From assembly GCA_026400305.1 (NCBI GenBank), contig JAPLPI010000101.1:1-7087 (forward strand): DNA of 7,087 nucleotides, written 5' to 3'. Numbering within the stretch: the stretch's first letter is position 1; every line of letters begins with the position of its first letter. Source of the stretch: Alphaproteobacteria bacterium (GTDB lineage Bacteria; Pseudomonadota; Alphaproteobacteria; Micropepsales; Micropepsaceae). The notes below the pieces were generated by a model. The model searched no databases. It saw only the letters and a list, made by a program, of their open reading frames with translations, and was not told the origin of the DNA. Below are positions 1 through 7,087 of the stretch, piece by piece. Both the position numbers and the translations under genes were made by a program.

Positions 1-233
1 ACCAGCATGAACTCCGTCACCTGATAGACCAGATGAAGGTGCCGGTGCGCGACGTGGTGCGCTGGAAACAGATGGCCGAAGTCGCCGTCTCCGGCATCTG
101 CGAGACGACCGATGACGACGCTATGCTGGCGGCAATGGCCGCCCACCCAATCCTGATGAACCGGCCCATCGTGATTACGCCAAAGGGTGTGAAGCTATGC
201 CGGCCGAGCGACAGGGTTAACGAGATTCTGTAG
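1..233 (+). CDS. arsC: Arsenate reductase ArsC, C-terminal part (5' end outside window)
   Basis: The frame is open from position 3 with no start needed, so this is the C-terminal 76 residues of a gene entering from the left; the internal ATG at 33 is not the true start. The stretch HPILMNRPIVITPKG followed by KLCRPS is the signature of glutaredoxin-dependent ArsC, which reduces arsenate to arsenite in the cytoplasm. Aligned without gaps to the R773 plasmid enzyme, the three anion-binding arginines (Arg60, Arg94, Arg107 there) are all present: in VVRWK, NRPIV and LCRPS. The catalytic N-terminal Cys lies outside the window. The PY..LGL segment usual in the family is replaced by an unrelated sequence of equal length (around 100-125), so this is a somewhat divergent member. 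The protein ends right after the DRVNEIL helix, without the tail of the R773 enzyme. YffB/Spx-like relatives are less likely given the LCRPS motif. Confidence 0.88.
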   Translation, partial: QHELRHLIDQMKVPVRDVVRWKQMAEVAVSGICETTDDDAMLAAMAAHPILMNRPIVITPKGVKLCRPSDRVNEIL

Positions 234-681
234 CTCTTACTGCCAAGATTTCAATTTCACCAAGCGGCTCACTTGCTTCGACGACATCGCTCTCGCGAGC
301 GCCGAGGATCGCCTGAGCCATCGGTGAGCGGAAGCTTATCCGGCAATTGGCGGCATCGGCCTCATCCACGCCGACGATGTGAGATGTCTTCTCGCGGCCC
401 TTGCGCTGGATGGTGACGGTCGAACCGAAGGCAACGGCGCCGTCGTTCGAAGGCGTCACCACCTCGGCGCTGCTCTTGCGGATTTCCCAATAGCGAAGAT
501 CGCGCGCCAGGGTCTCGCGCAGCAACACATTGGTTTCGGATTTCATGCTCGCCTCGATGCGGGCGAGATGAGCCTCGATCTGCGCCAGGCCATCTGGCGT
601 GACGAGGTTGGGGCCTTCGTCGACCATCCTTTCGGGTGGTGGAGCAGACACGGAAGTTTCTGTGACAAAAGCGCGGGACAT
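217..681 (-). CDS. GreA/GreB-family transcription elongation factor-like protein (154 aa)
   Basis: The length matches GreA (about 158 residues). Residues 1-25 are a poorly conserved, Pro-rich lead. Residues 26-75 (VTPDGLAQIEAHLARIEAS, then LRYWEIRKSSAEVV) fit the N-terminal helical hairpin of the family. Residues 82-150 fit the FKBP-like C-terminal domain: FGSTVTIQRKG, then VGVDEADA, then ISFRSPMAQAILGARESDVV, which is the characteristic S-P-[LM]-A-x-A-[IL]-[LM]-G block. Such proteins bind RNA polymerase at the secondary channel and stimulate transcript cleavage (GreA/GreB) or modulate the polymerase (Rnk-like). I cannot tell which from sequence; it is not a canonical greA. The ATG at 679-681 lacks a clear Shine-Dalgarno sequence. 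A small hairpin (705-721) lies just upstream. Its 3' end overlaps the convergent arsC by 17 bp. Confidence 0.82.
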   Translation of the reverse strand: MSRAFVTETSVSAPPPERMVDEGPNLVTPDGLAQIEAHLARIEASMKSETNVLLRETLARDLRYWEIRKSSAEVVTPSNDGAVAFGSTVTIQRKGREKTSHIVGVDEADAANCRISFRSPMAQAILGARESDVVEASEPLGEIEILAVRATESR

Positions 682-704
682 GGCGGTAGTTTAACACCGC
701 TGGA

Positions 705-721
705 CCGGGAAAGTCTCCCGG
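705..721 (-). other. Small hairpin upstream of the GreAB-like gene
   Basis: CCGGGA and TCCCGG form a perfect 6-bp stem around a 5-nt loop, 24 nt upstream of the GreAB-like start codon and right at the end of the broken small frame (its stop is at 723-725). There is no T-run after it, so it is not a standard intrinsic terminator. It may be a leader or processing hairpin, or chance. Confidence 0.3.
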
Positions 722-722
722 C

Positions 723-950
723 TCAAGCCGCGGTAGCTCTGATCTGCTGAAGCCGTCCAGTCAGGTAGTCGTCGATATCGCCCAGTGTCTTGTTGATGTC
801 GCCACCGCTGATGCCTTGGGCGCGGGCCTAACCCGTCAGGGTCGAGGCCCACTTATCGACCTCGGCCGGCAGGGTCAGCTCTGGCACTAAGTGTACGTTG
901 TGCGTCATCCAGTCCCGTACGAAGGCTTCGATTTCCGACTTGCTGCGCAT
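723..950 (-). pseudogene. Small hypothetical gene interrupted by in-frame TAG
   Basis: Reading the minus strand from an ATG at 948-950 gives 40 codons (begins MRSKSEIEAFVRDWMTHNVH), a TAG at 828-830, then 34 more codons in the same frame (ARAQGISGGDINKTLGDIDD, then YLTGRLQQ) to a TGA at 723-725. Both halves use GC-ending codons and read as one helical protein with a conserved-looking WM.HNV start and a GIS..DIN..LGDID end. This pattern loosely recalls small rhizobial DUF768-type proteins, but I cannot confirm that. The TAG could arise from CAG (Gln) by one C-to-T change. The frame stays open upstream of the ATG to a TAG at about 1003-1005, so the original start may have lain further out. It is the only coding-like content in the 682-1033 stretch. 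Alternatives are a sequencing error or a short functional 40-residue product. Confidence 0.5.
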
Positions 951-1033
951 CTCGCGAATCCCTTGCTCGAACCAATAAGTACGCCCAAGAGGCGGGGGGC
1001 GCTACCGCAATCGCGAATGTAAGTTCGTAAGGT

Positions 1034-1885
1034 TCAGGCTGCTTCCGAAACGCGAACCGCTATGGTCAGGCGCGCCGCTCCGGCGCCGGTGAAGCTGCCG
1101 GCGACCGGCATGACCTGGGCCAGATCGCGCGCCACCGCTACCGGGATCAGGTTGAAACTGCCCATCTGGCGGTTGGTGGGATCAAAGCTGACCCAGCCCG
1201 CACCCGGCACGAAGACTTCGGCCCAAGCATGGGTGGTGCTGTCGGTGTCGACCAGCGCCGGATTGAACAGGTAGCCGGACACCACGCGGGCGCCGACACC
1301 CAGTAGCCGGGCAGCTTCCACGAACAGGACGGCGAAGTCGCGGCAAGAGCCGCGGCCCATGTCCAACGTGCGGCCCGGCGGCTGGGTGCCTTCATCCTCG
1401 CGCGCCTGGTAGCTGGCGATGCCGGTGATACCGGCATTCAGATCCTTCAGCAGCGCCAATGTGTCGGTGGGATTGGAGCGCACAAAGCCGGCGGCCCAGG
1501 ACGACAGCCTGCCCATGGGATCGTCATATTGCGGCGACAGCAGCGCGCCCAGGTCGGTGCGCTCAGCCGGTGAATAGCTGAAAGGATAATTGATCGCGTT
1601 CGCGGCGATAGGGAATATCGGCCAGGCGGCGCTGCTATGTTCTAGGCTGGCGGCGCTGTTGATCACCAGCCGGTCACTGGGCTTTTCGAAGGTGGCGGTG
1701 GCGATGGTATTGTCGAACACATCCTGTGCCCAGCTGATAGTGCTGGGCGGGGTGGTGGTGATCTGGTACGTGAGCAGCTTGAGATCGCGGCTTTCGCGCG
1801 GACGCAGCATAAGCCGGTGCGGGCCGAGCATGACGGGCTGGCTGTACTGATATTCGGTGCGATGGGTAATCGAGAAACGCGTCAA
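1034..1885 (-). CDS. Transglutaminase-like family protein (283 aa)
   Basis: It has an N-terminal beta-rich region of the bacterial transglutaminase-like type (residues 1-85, starting with the typical ITHRTEYQYSQPV...HRLMLRPR) followed by a transglutaminase core. The Cys-His-Asp triad is visible: Cys181 in GRGSCRDFA, His219 in TTHAWAEVF and Asp235 in WVSFDPTN. Length is normal for this family, whose members are usually presumed cytoplasmic peptidases or amidases rather than cross-linking enzymes. No signal peptide is present, so I infer a cytoplasmic location; the substrate is unknown. The start is TTG at 1883-1885, because the conserved domain begins immediately and no ATG fits. That TTG lies 3 nt after the TGA of the preceding 79-residue gene and has no good Shine-Dalgarno site, which suggests translational coupling. 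The stop is TGA at 1034-1036. No terminator is evident downstream. Confidence 0.92.
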   Translation of the reverse strand: MTRFSITHRTEYQYSQPVMLGPHRLMLRPRESRDLKLLTYQITTTPPSTISWAQDVFDNTIATATFEKPSDRLVINSAASLEHSSAAWPIFPIAANAINYPFSYSPAERTDLGALLSPQYDDPMGRLSSWAAGFVRSNPTDTLALLKDLNAGITGIASYQAREDEGTQPPGRTLDMGRGSCRDFAVLFVEAARLLGVGARVVSGYLFNPALVDTDSTTHAWAEVFVPGAGWVSFDPTNRQMGSFNLIPVAVARDLAQVMPVAGSFTGAGAARLTIAVRVSEAA

Positions 1886-1888
1886 GGA

Positions 1889-2128
1889 TCAGACCGCTCG
1901 CGACGCGCGCTTCTTGGGCGTTGCGGGCGGGGCATTTTCGGCGGCAAGGCGGGCGGCTTCGGCGTCCGCGGCTTCCTTCTCCAGGCGCTGGGCCTTGAGG
2001 CGGATGGTCTTGGCATCGTTATGGGCGCGCTCGGCATCCATTTCCTGCTTCACCAGCGTTTTGCGGTCTTCCCAAGTCTGGAAGATGCCTTGCGCGGTGC
2101 GGCGGGCGGTTTCGGTCTTGTTGGCCAT
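1889..2128 (-). CDS. Small charged Ala-rich helical protein (79 aa), unknown function
   Basis: I do not recognise a named family with confidence. The protein starts MANKTETARRTAQGIFQTWE, is dominated by Ala, Glu, Lys and Arg through residues 20-66 (likely one long helix or coiled coil), and ends in a Pro-rich basic tail (APPATPKKRASRAV). No signal peptide or membrane segment is visible. Small charged proteins of this kind (for example DUF6481) often sit beside cold-shock genes in Alphaproteobacteria, and here cspA is immediately upstream; a match to that family is only a guess. The ATG at 2126-2128 has a weak GAAAG Shine-Dalgarno. The gene begins 11 nt after the U-tract of the cspA terminator, so it has no room for its own promoter outside that hairpin. 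Expression may therefore rely on read-through. Its TGA is 3 nt from the transglutaminase TTG. Confidence 0.72.
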   Translation of the reverse strand: MANKTETARRTAQGIFQTWEDRKTLVKQEMDAERAHNDAKTIRLKAQRLEKEAADAEAARLAAENAPPATPKKRASRAV

Positions 2129-2139
2129 GATGTGCTTTC

Positions 2140-2173
2140 AAAAATGGGGCGGTGCGCTAATGCGCACCGCCCC
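2140..2173 (-). terminator. Intrinsic terminator after cspA
   Basis: A perfect 12-bp GC-rich inverted repeat (GGGGCGGTGCGC and its complement, arms 2146-2157 and 2162-2173) with a 4-nt loop is followed on the minus strand by ATTTTT (2145-2140). It starts 9 nt after the cspA stop codon. The opposite strand has no useful T-run, so it acts on minus-strand transcription. It stands between cspA and the 79-residue gene. Confidence 0.88.
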
Positions 2174-2182
2174 GCTTTGTAC

Positions 2183-2386
2183 TTAGGCTTCCGACAGGTT
2201 GGCGGCCTTGGCGCCGCGCGCGTCCGGCACCACGTCGAAGTTGACCTTCTGGCCTTCGTTCAGCGTACGCATGCCTGCAGCTTCAACGGCCGAGGCGTGC
2301 ACAAACACGTCTTTGCCGCCGCCTTCCGGCGAAATGAAACCAAAACCCTTGGTGGAATTGAAAAACTTCACGGTTCCGATGGTCAT
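2183..2386 (-). CDS. cspA: Cold-shock protein, CspA family (67 aa)
   Basis: This is a single cold-shock (OB-fold) domain with [20 protein letters not shown], where KGFGFI is RNP1, and DVFVHASAV as RNP2. Such proteins bind single-stranded RNA and DNA and act as RNA chaperones. The length of 67 residues is typical. I chose the ATG at 2384-2386 because the family starts at M-x-x-GTVKFFN and an AAAGGAA Shine-Dalgarno sits 6 nt upstream. An in-frame ATG at 2402-2404 would add six residues (MTKGTI) and also has a GGA-rich stretch upstream, so it cannot be excluded. A long structured leader and a candidate promoter lie upstream, and a strong terminator follows. The exact paralogue (cspA versus other csp) cannot be decided from one gene. 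Confidence 0.95.
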   Translation of the reverse strand: MTIGTVKFFNSTKGFGFISPEGGGKDVFVHASAVEAAGMRTLNEGQKVNFDVVPDARGAKAANLSEA

Positions 2387-2410
2387 GATTGTTCCTTTGG
2401 TCATCGGGTT

Positions 2411-2435
2411 CCGTCCTGGCGAAATGCCGGGACGG
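2411..2435 (-). promoter_or_regulatory. Hairpin in the cspA leader, next to the ribosome binding site
   Basis: On the minus strand CCGTCC pairs with GGACGG, then after a C/A mismatch GGC pairs with GCC around an ATTTC loop. This gives nine pairs in 25 nt, ending 24 nt before the cspA ATG and just ahead of the AAAGGAA site. Cold-shock mRNAs are known for structured, temperature-sensing leaders. A role here is inferred from position only. Confidence 0.4.
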
Positions 2436-2505
2436 CCGTGGTAACAAGTAGTCTGATCGAGGGAAGTTTTTCGGTGCGTCCGGCGCGCCTCGGTAAGGAG
2501 GGCGG

Positions 2506-2535
2506 GTCAGAAAGACTGAAAGCGCTTCGTCTGAC
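2506..2535 (-). promoter_or_regulatory. Inverted repeat in the distal cspA leader
   Basis: GTCAGA and TCTGAC (2506-2511 and 2530-2535) flank an 18-nt interior that contains the palindrome AAGCGCTT and an alternative AGAC/GTCT pairing. It could fold as an extended or two-state stem at the 5' end of the cspA transcript, or be an operator near the start of transcription. There is no direct evidence for either. Confidence 0.35.
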
Positions 2536-2560
2536 TTAGGACGCAAGAACCACGTGAAAT

Positions 2561-2591
2561 ATCATATAGGCGCAAAAGCCCTAAATAACAA
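2561..2591 (-). promoter_or_regulatory. Candidate sigma-70-type promoter for cspA
   Basis: On the minus strand TTGTTA (2591-2586) is followed after 17 nt by TATATG (2568-2563), or after 19 nt by TATGAT, which matches the -10 consensus at five of six bases. This AT-rich patch stands out in GC-rich DNA and lies in the 324-bp gap between uvrB and cspA. Transcription from it would give a leader of roughly 165 nt. I found no better candidate in the gap. Confidence 0.45.
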
Positions 2592-2691
2592 TGCTTTCCG
2601 GCCGATCGCGGCCGCAGTTGCCAATATTAGTCCATTGAAACATTGACTTACCGTGCGCAACAACCACAGTTGCGACAGCGTATTGCCGTCG

Positions 2692-2710
2692 CGATAGCGG
2701 TCGGAACCGC

Positions 2711-2716
<6 letters not shown>
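2692..2716 (-). terminator. Hairpin overlapping the uvrB stop codon (possible 3'-end structure)
   Basis: In the uvrB mRNA, CGAUA plus GCGGU pairs with ACCGC plus UAUCG, giving ten pairs with one bulged A, capped by a UCCG loop of the stable UNCG class. The stem includes the last Arg codon and the TAA stop (2711-2713). No U-tract follows, so it is not a standard intrinsic terminator. It could protect the 3' end or assist Rho-type termination. Confidence 0.35.
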
Positions 2717-5098
<2,382 letters not shown>

Positions 5099-5104
5099 GG
5101 CGGT

Positions 5105-5110
5105 AATATA
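5105..5110 (-). promoter_or_regulatory. Candidate -10 box of uvrB
   Basis: TATATT on the minus strand matches the -10 consensus at five of six bases and ends 6 nt before the uvrB ATG, which would put the start of transcription at or next to the start codon. The best -35 at 17-nt spacing (ATGCAA, 5133-5128) is poor. Confidence 0.35.
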
Positions 5111-5196
5111 GGGGCGCCGCGGGGCTTTTGCATGGGTTTTGCCACGTTTTCGGCCTGATTTCTGACTATGAAATTCACATTCAAAGGGGACGGAAC

Positions 5197-5745
5197 ATGC
5201 ATCAACGCAACATGATCGAGACCTTGCTGGAACAGGCCCTGTTCAAGTCGCGCTGACTTCTGGCGCCCTTCTACTTGGGCATGGTGGCGTCGCTGGTGAT
5301 GCTGCTGGCCGCCTTCGTGGCCGAGCTGATCCACGCCTTCCCCGAGGCGATGAACCTGTCGGCGGTGGATCCTGAAAAGGTGATCATGGCGGTGCTGGGG
5401 ATGATCGACCTGTCGCTGGCCGGCAACCTGGCGGTGATCGTGATCTTCTCCGGTTACGAGAATTTTGTCTCCAAGATCAACACCGAGAATGCCGAAGATC
5501 GTCCCGGCTGGATGGGCACGCTAGATTTCTCGGGCCTGAAGATGAAGCTGATCGGCTCCATCGTAGCAATTTCCGCCATCTCGCTGCTGCGCGCCTTCAT
5601 GACCCTGACCGAGGATGGTGCGCATCTGGACGACCCCAAGCTGCGCTGGATGCTGATGCCGCACCTGACCTTCGTGGTCTCAGGCCTTCTATTCGCCGCC
5701 ATGGACTGGATCGGTAATCGTGTCGAAAATCCCAACCACCACTAA
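5197..5745 (+). pseudogene. YqhA/TIGR00645-family membrane protein with in-frame TGA at codon 20
   Basis: The ATG at 5197-5199 follows a strong AAGGGGA Shine-Dalgarno. It reads [19 protein letters not shown], then TGA (5254-5256), then continues in frame LLAPFYLGMVASLV and so on to TAA at 5743-5745 (182 codons counting the TGA). E. coli YqhA begins with the same pattern, SRWLLAPVYFG, so the TGA replaces a conserved Trp codon and is one G-to-A change from TGG. Family landmarks follow: IFSGYENFVSKI (83-94), a SIVAISAISLLRAF segment (121-134) and HLTFVVSGLLFAAMDW (156-171). There are about four membrane helices (21-45, 62-85, 117-134, 156-172). The family's function is unknown. The rest of the gene is intact and uses TGG for its other Trp codons. 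It may be a recent pseudogene, a read-through gene (the TGA is followed by C, a leaky context), a sequencing error, or restart at the internal ATG 5275, which would lose most of the first helix. Confidence 0.85.
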
Positions 5746-5748
5746 AAC

Positions 5749-5781
5749 AAAAATGGCCGCCCCATTGGAGCGGCCATTTTT
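5749..5781. terminator. Bidirectional intrinsic terminator
   Basis: A perfect 12-bp inverted repeat (AAAAATGGCCGC at 5749-5760 and its complement at 5770-5781) with a 9-nt loop has a T-run on both strands. It sits between the YqhA-family stop (5745) on the plus strand and the stop of the secreted-protein gene (5800) on the minus strand, so it can end both convergent transcripts. Confidence 0.9.
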
Positions 5782-5799
5782 CATTTCTGTAACGCAGAA

Positions 5800-6180
5800 C
5801 TACTTGGCGGCAGCGACCGCGTCGGCAGTCGCCTTGGCAGCGGCCTGCGCACCAGCCAGGTCGGCATTGCCCACGCCGGCCTTGGCGGAAGCGGCGATGC
5901 TGGTCAGCTTGGCCTTCTGCGCCGCATCGGTGCTGTCGGGGATGGCGCCCGCACCGGCCTTGCCGCACGGATTTCCGGCAGCTTCGTCAAAGCCTGCACC
6001 GCCGGGGCCGACCAAACAGTTTACGGCATGCTGCAGGTGCTTGTGCACCATGGCGATGTCGGCCTGGGCGGCGGCCATACCGGCATGGGTCTGGGCGGTG
6101 GACAGTTCGCCAGCCAGATCGGCGAAGGCGGGGGTGGCGCGCAGGGCAGCGGCACCGGCCAGCATGATTAGTTTCTTCAT
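5800..6180 (-). CDS. Small secreted Ala-rich protein, unknown function (126 aa)
   Basis: I do not recognise the family. A Sec signal peptide is visible: MKK, a hydrophobic core LIMLAGAAAL, then ATPAFA with likely cleavage before Asp21. An Arg at position 14 inside the signal is unusual. The mature protein of about 106 residues has an N-terminal part with four histidines (32, 46, 48, 51 in HKHLQH), a central part with two cysteines (54 in VNCLVGP and 72 in GNPCGKAG) that could form a disulfide in the periplasm, and an Ala-rich helical C-terminal third. The GPGGAGFDEAAGNPC block looks like a conserved core. The ATG at 6178-6180 has an AAAGGAA Shine-Dalgarno at good spacing. Transcription ends at the shared terminator. 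The His cluster raises metal binding as one possibility, but nothing proves it. Confidence 0.8.
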   Translation of the reverse strand: MKKLIMLAGAAALRATPAFADLAGELSTAQTHAGMAAAQADIAMVHKHLQHAVNCLVGPGGAGFDEAAGNPCGKAGAGAIPDSTDAAQKAKLTSIAASAKAGVGNADLAGAQAAAKATADAVAAAK

Positions 6181-6263
6181 GGTGTTTCCTTTTGGGTCTC
6201 AAATAATTGGGGCGCACTGGGTATCTCCCTATGCACCCTAAAGCTTACTCCGATTGGGAGGCA

Positions 6264-6644
6264 TTACCAGATAAAAGCAAGGTTTCGGCGCAGGGCCTGA
6301 GCTTCCGGGCCGCTGGCCGCAACCGCATTCATGTCCTTGTCCTGCTTGATGACGGTGCCGTTGAAGGTCAGGCCGCCATAGGCGCCAGTGCCCGAGGCCC
6401 AGACCACCATGTCGCCGCCATGGGTGGTAGTTGCGCCTTCGGCGGCACTGGACAGGGTGACGACGGGGATGCCCGCGCCCGCGCCCAGTTTCAGCTCACC
6501 TTTTTCAATGCCGCGCAGGGCGCGCTTGGAATTGATGATGAACACCAGCTTGGCCTGTTCCAGGCCGATCTGGAGGCCGAAGCTGGCCGAACTCATGTCA
6601 TAAAAGCGCGGGGTGCTCCAGCCGCGGCTGGTACGATGCAACAA
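6264..6644 (-). pseudogene. SYLF-domain (YSC84-like) protein, N-terminally truncated
   Basis: The 126 residues correspond to the C-terminal part of a SYLF (lipid-binding, Ysc84-related) domain: LLHRTSRGWSTPRFYDMSSA, SFGLQIGLEQAKLVFIINS, LKLGAGAGIPV, then GAYGGLTFNGTVIKQDKDMN. Full bacterial members are exported proteins of about 190-250 residues whose signal peptide and first domain half (ending in a glycine-rich G.GVLL strand) precede this region. Here only 49 bp separate this frame from the next gene, so that part is absent. The first in-frame start is TTG at 6642-6644 with no Shine-Dalgarno; a TAA at 6666-6668 closes the frame upstream. An ATG at 6656-6658 has a good AAAAGGA site but is in another frame. 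One extra T in the TTTT run (6643-6646) would join it to the SYLF frame as MLKSFLLHRTSRGW. A deletion remnant is most likely; a shortened functional gene is possible. Confidence 0.78.
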
Positions 6645-6693
6645 AATGACTTGAGCATTTCGAAATTATCCTTTTGGGGGGTGCTATGCGGCA

Positions 6694-6879
6694 CTAACGC
6701 CGTCTGGGCCCGATGGTTCCAGAGCCCGGGCGCCGAAAGCTGTGGGCCAGGAGAAGCCCCGCGACAAAACCCAAAACGGCGGCGAACAGGGCGAGCTTGA
6801 TCACCATCCCGATCACTTTCAGGGCCAAAAACAGGATGAGGGCCACCAGCAGACCGGCGCTGATCTCAAATGTGCGCAA
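6694..6879 (-). CDS. Small two-helix membrane protein (61 aa), unknown function
   Basis: The product starts MRTFEISAGLLVALILFLAL and contains two hydrophobic segments (about residues 6-26 and 27-46) joined by a short turn with one Lys, followed by a basic Gly/Pro/Arg tail (RRPGSGTIGPRRR), which suggests an inner-membrane protein with a cytoplasmic C-terminus. I chose the TTG at 6877-6879 because GGAG lies 6 nt upstream. An in-frame TTG at 6928-6930 would add 17 residues and overlap the preceding gene by 20 nt, but has no Shine-Dalgarno. A TGA sits directly before that codon, so no longer form exists. A 12-bp palindrome, TCTCCGCGGAGA (6885-6896), covers the Shine-Dalgarno region and could mask it. 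The stop is TAG at 6694-6696. No family recognised. Confidence 0.6.
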   Translation of the reverse strand: MRTFEISAGLLVALILFLALKVIGMVIKLALFAAVLGFVAGLLLAHSFRRPGSGTIGPRRR

Positions 6880-6884
6880 GAATT

Positions 6885-6896
6885 TCTCCGCGGAGA
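6885..6896. promoter_or_regulatory. Palindrome over the ribosome binding site of the small membrane protein gene
   Basis: TCTCCGCGGAGA is a perfect 12-bp palindrome whose minus-strand GGAG is the presumed Shine-Dalgarno for the TTG at 6879. It may be an operator half, or chance in GC-rich DNA. As RNA it could not form a hairpin without melting the central bases. Confidence 0.25.
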
Positions 6897-6910
6897 GGAA
6901 GAGAAAAACC

Positions 6911-7087
6911 TCACGCGGCGGTCGTGTCAATCACCAGCGGTTTCTTGATGATTGAGCTTTCGCCCTGCAGTCCCTCGCCGAAGCCGCACGAGAAGTCTTG
7001 GAAAATCGCGGCCAGTTCGTCGGCGGCAATATTAGGTGGGACCACCCGGCGGGAAGCGGTAGCGCCAGAAGCTGACGATATGGGAAA
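6911..7087 (-). CDS. Unknown protein, C-terminal 58 residues (5' end outside window)
   Basis: The frame is open from the right edge to a TGA at 6911-6913. The last 40 residues, ADELAAIFQDFSCGFGEG and then LQGESSIIKKPLVIDTTAA, use GC-ending codons and look coding. The first 18 (PISSASGATASRRVVPPN) are less convincing, so the gene might begin at the GTG near 7031 or continue beyond the window. I do not recognise a family. The stop lies 31 nt before the TTG of the small membrane protein gene, consistent with one transcript. Confidence 0.45.
   Translation of the reverse strand, partial: FPISSASGATASRRVVPPNIAADELAAIFQDFSCGFGEGLQGESSIIKKPLVIDTTAA

Noticed and set aside
953..1018. Repeated TCGCGAAT (953-960 and 1011-1018)
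   Set aside because: Two copies of an 8-mer in GC-rich DNA are within chance; there is no further repeat structure.
1817..2539. A 240-codon plus-strand frame across the transglutaminase start, the 79-residue gene and cspA
   Set aside because: It runs antisense through three minus-strand genes and a terminator, with low-complexity content and no recognisable domain.
5145..5172. Promoter for the YqhA-family gene (TATGAA at 5167-5172)
   Set aside because: No acceptable -35 exists at 16-18 nt; the nearest TTGCCA is 22 nt away.
5230..5244. GAAC-N7-GTTC inverted repeat as a possible LexA site
   Set aside because: It lies inside the YqhA-family coding sequence, and the alphaproteobacterial LexA box is a direct repeat (GTTC-N7-GTTC), not this inverted form.
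5254..5256. General reassignment of UGA to Trp in this organism
   Set aside because: The 79-residue gene and the transglutaminase gene both end naturally at TGA, and all other recognisable Trp positions use TGG.

Overview
The window looks like chromosomal DNA from a GC-rich alphaproteobacterium. I infer this from a long UvrB with N- and C-terminal extensions, a GreA/GreB-like protein of the GreAB type, a cold-shock gene followed by a small charged protein, strong GC bias at third codon positions and frequent TTG starts. I cannot name the genus. There is no sign of a phage, insertion sequence, CRISPR array, tRNA or rRNA.

Layout. Positions 1-233 (+) hold the 3' end of an arsenate reductase gene (arsC). 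It converges on, and overlaps by 17 bp, a GreA/GreB-family gene on the minus strand (217-681). The next 350 bp (682-1033) contain a 75-codon minus-strand reading frame broken by an in-frame TAG. A minus-strand block then runs from 5098 down to 1034: uvrB (nucleotide excision repair), a 324-bp intergenic stretch with a likely promoter and structured leader, a cold-shock protein gene, a strong intrinsic terminator, a 79-residue charged helical protein, and a transglutaminase-like cysteine protease homologue starting at TTG only 3 nt after the stop of its neighbour.

Divergent from uvrB on the plus strand is a YqhA/TIGR00645-family membrane protein gene (5197-5745). Its frame is intact except for a TGA exactly where the family has a conserved Trp. 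A bidirectional terminator (5749-5781) separates it from a convergent minus-strand gene for a small secreted Ala-rich protein of unknown function (5800-6180). Further along the minus strand come a 5'-truncated SYLF-domain gene (6264-6644), a 61-residue two-helix membrane protein (6694-6879) and the C-terminal end of an unrecognised protein running off the window (6911-7087).

The contents are mostly housekeeping and stress genes (DNA repair, transcription elongation, cold shock, arsenate reduction) plus small envelope proteins. I see no defence system, biosynthetic cluster or other coherent new machine. The points most worth checking are three damaged reading frames (TAG at 828-830, TGA at 5254-5256, truncated SYLF gene), the structured cspA leader with the terminator-separated gene behind it, and the secreted two-cysteine protein.
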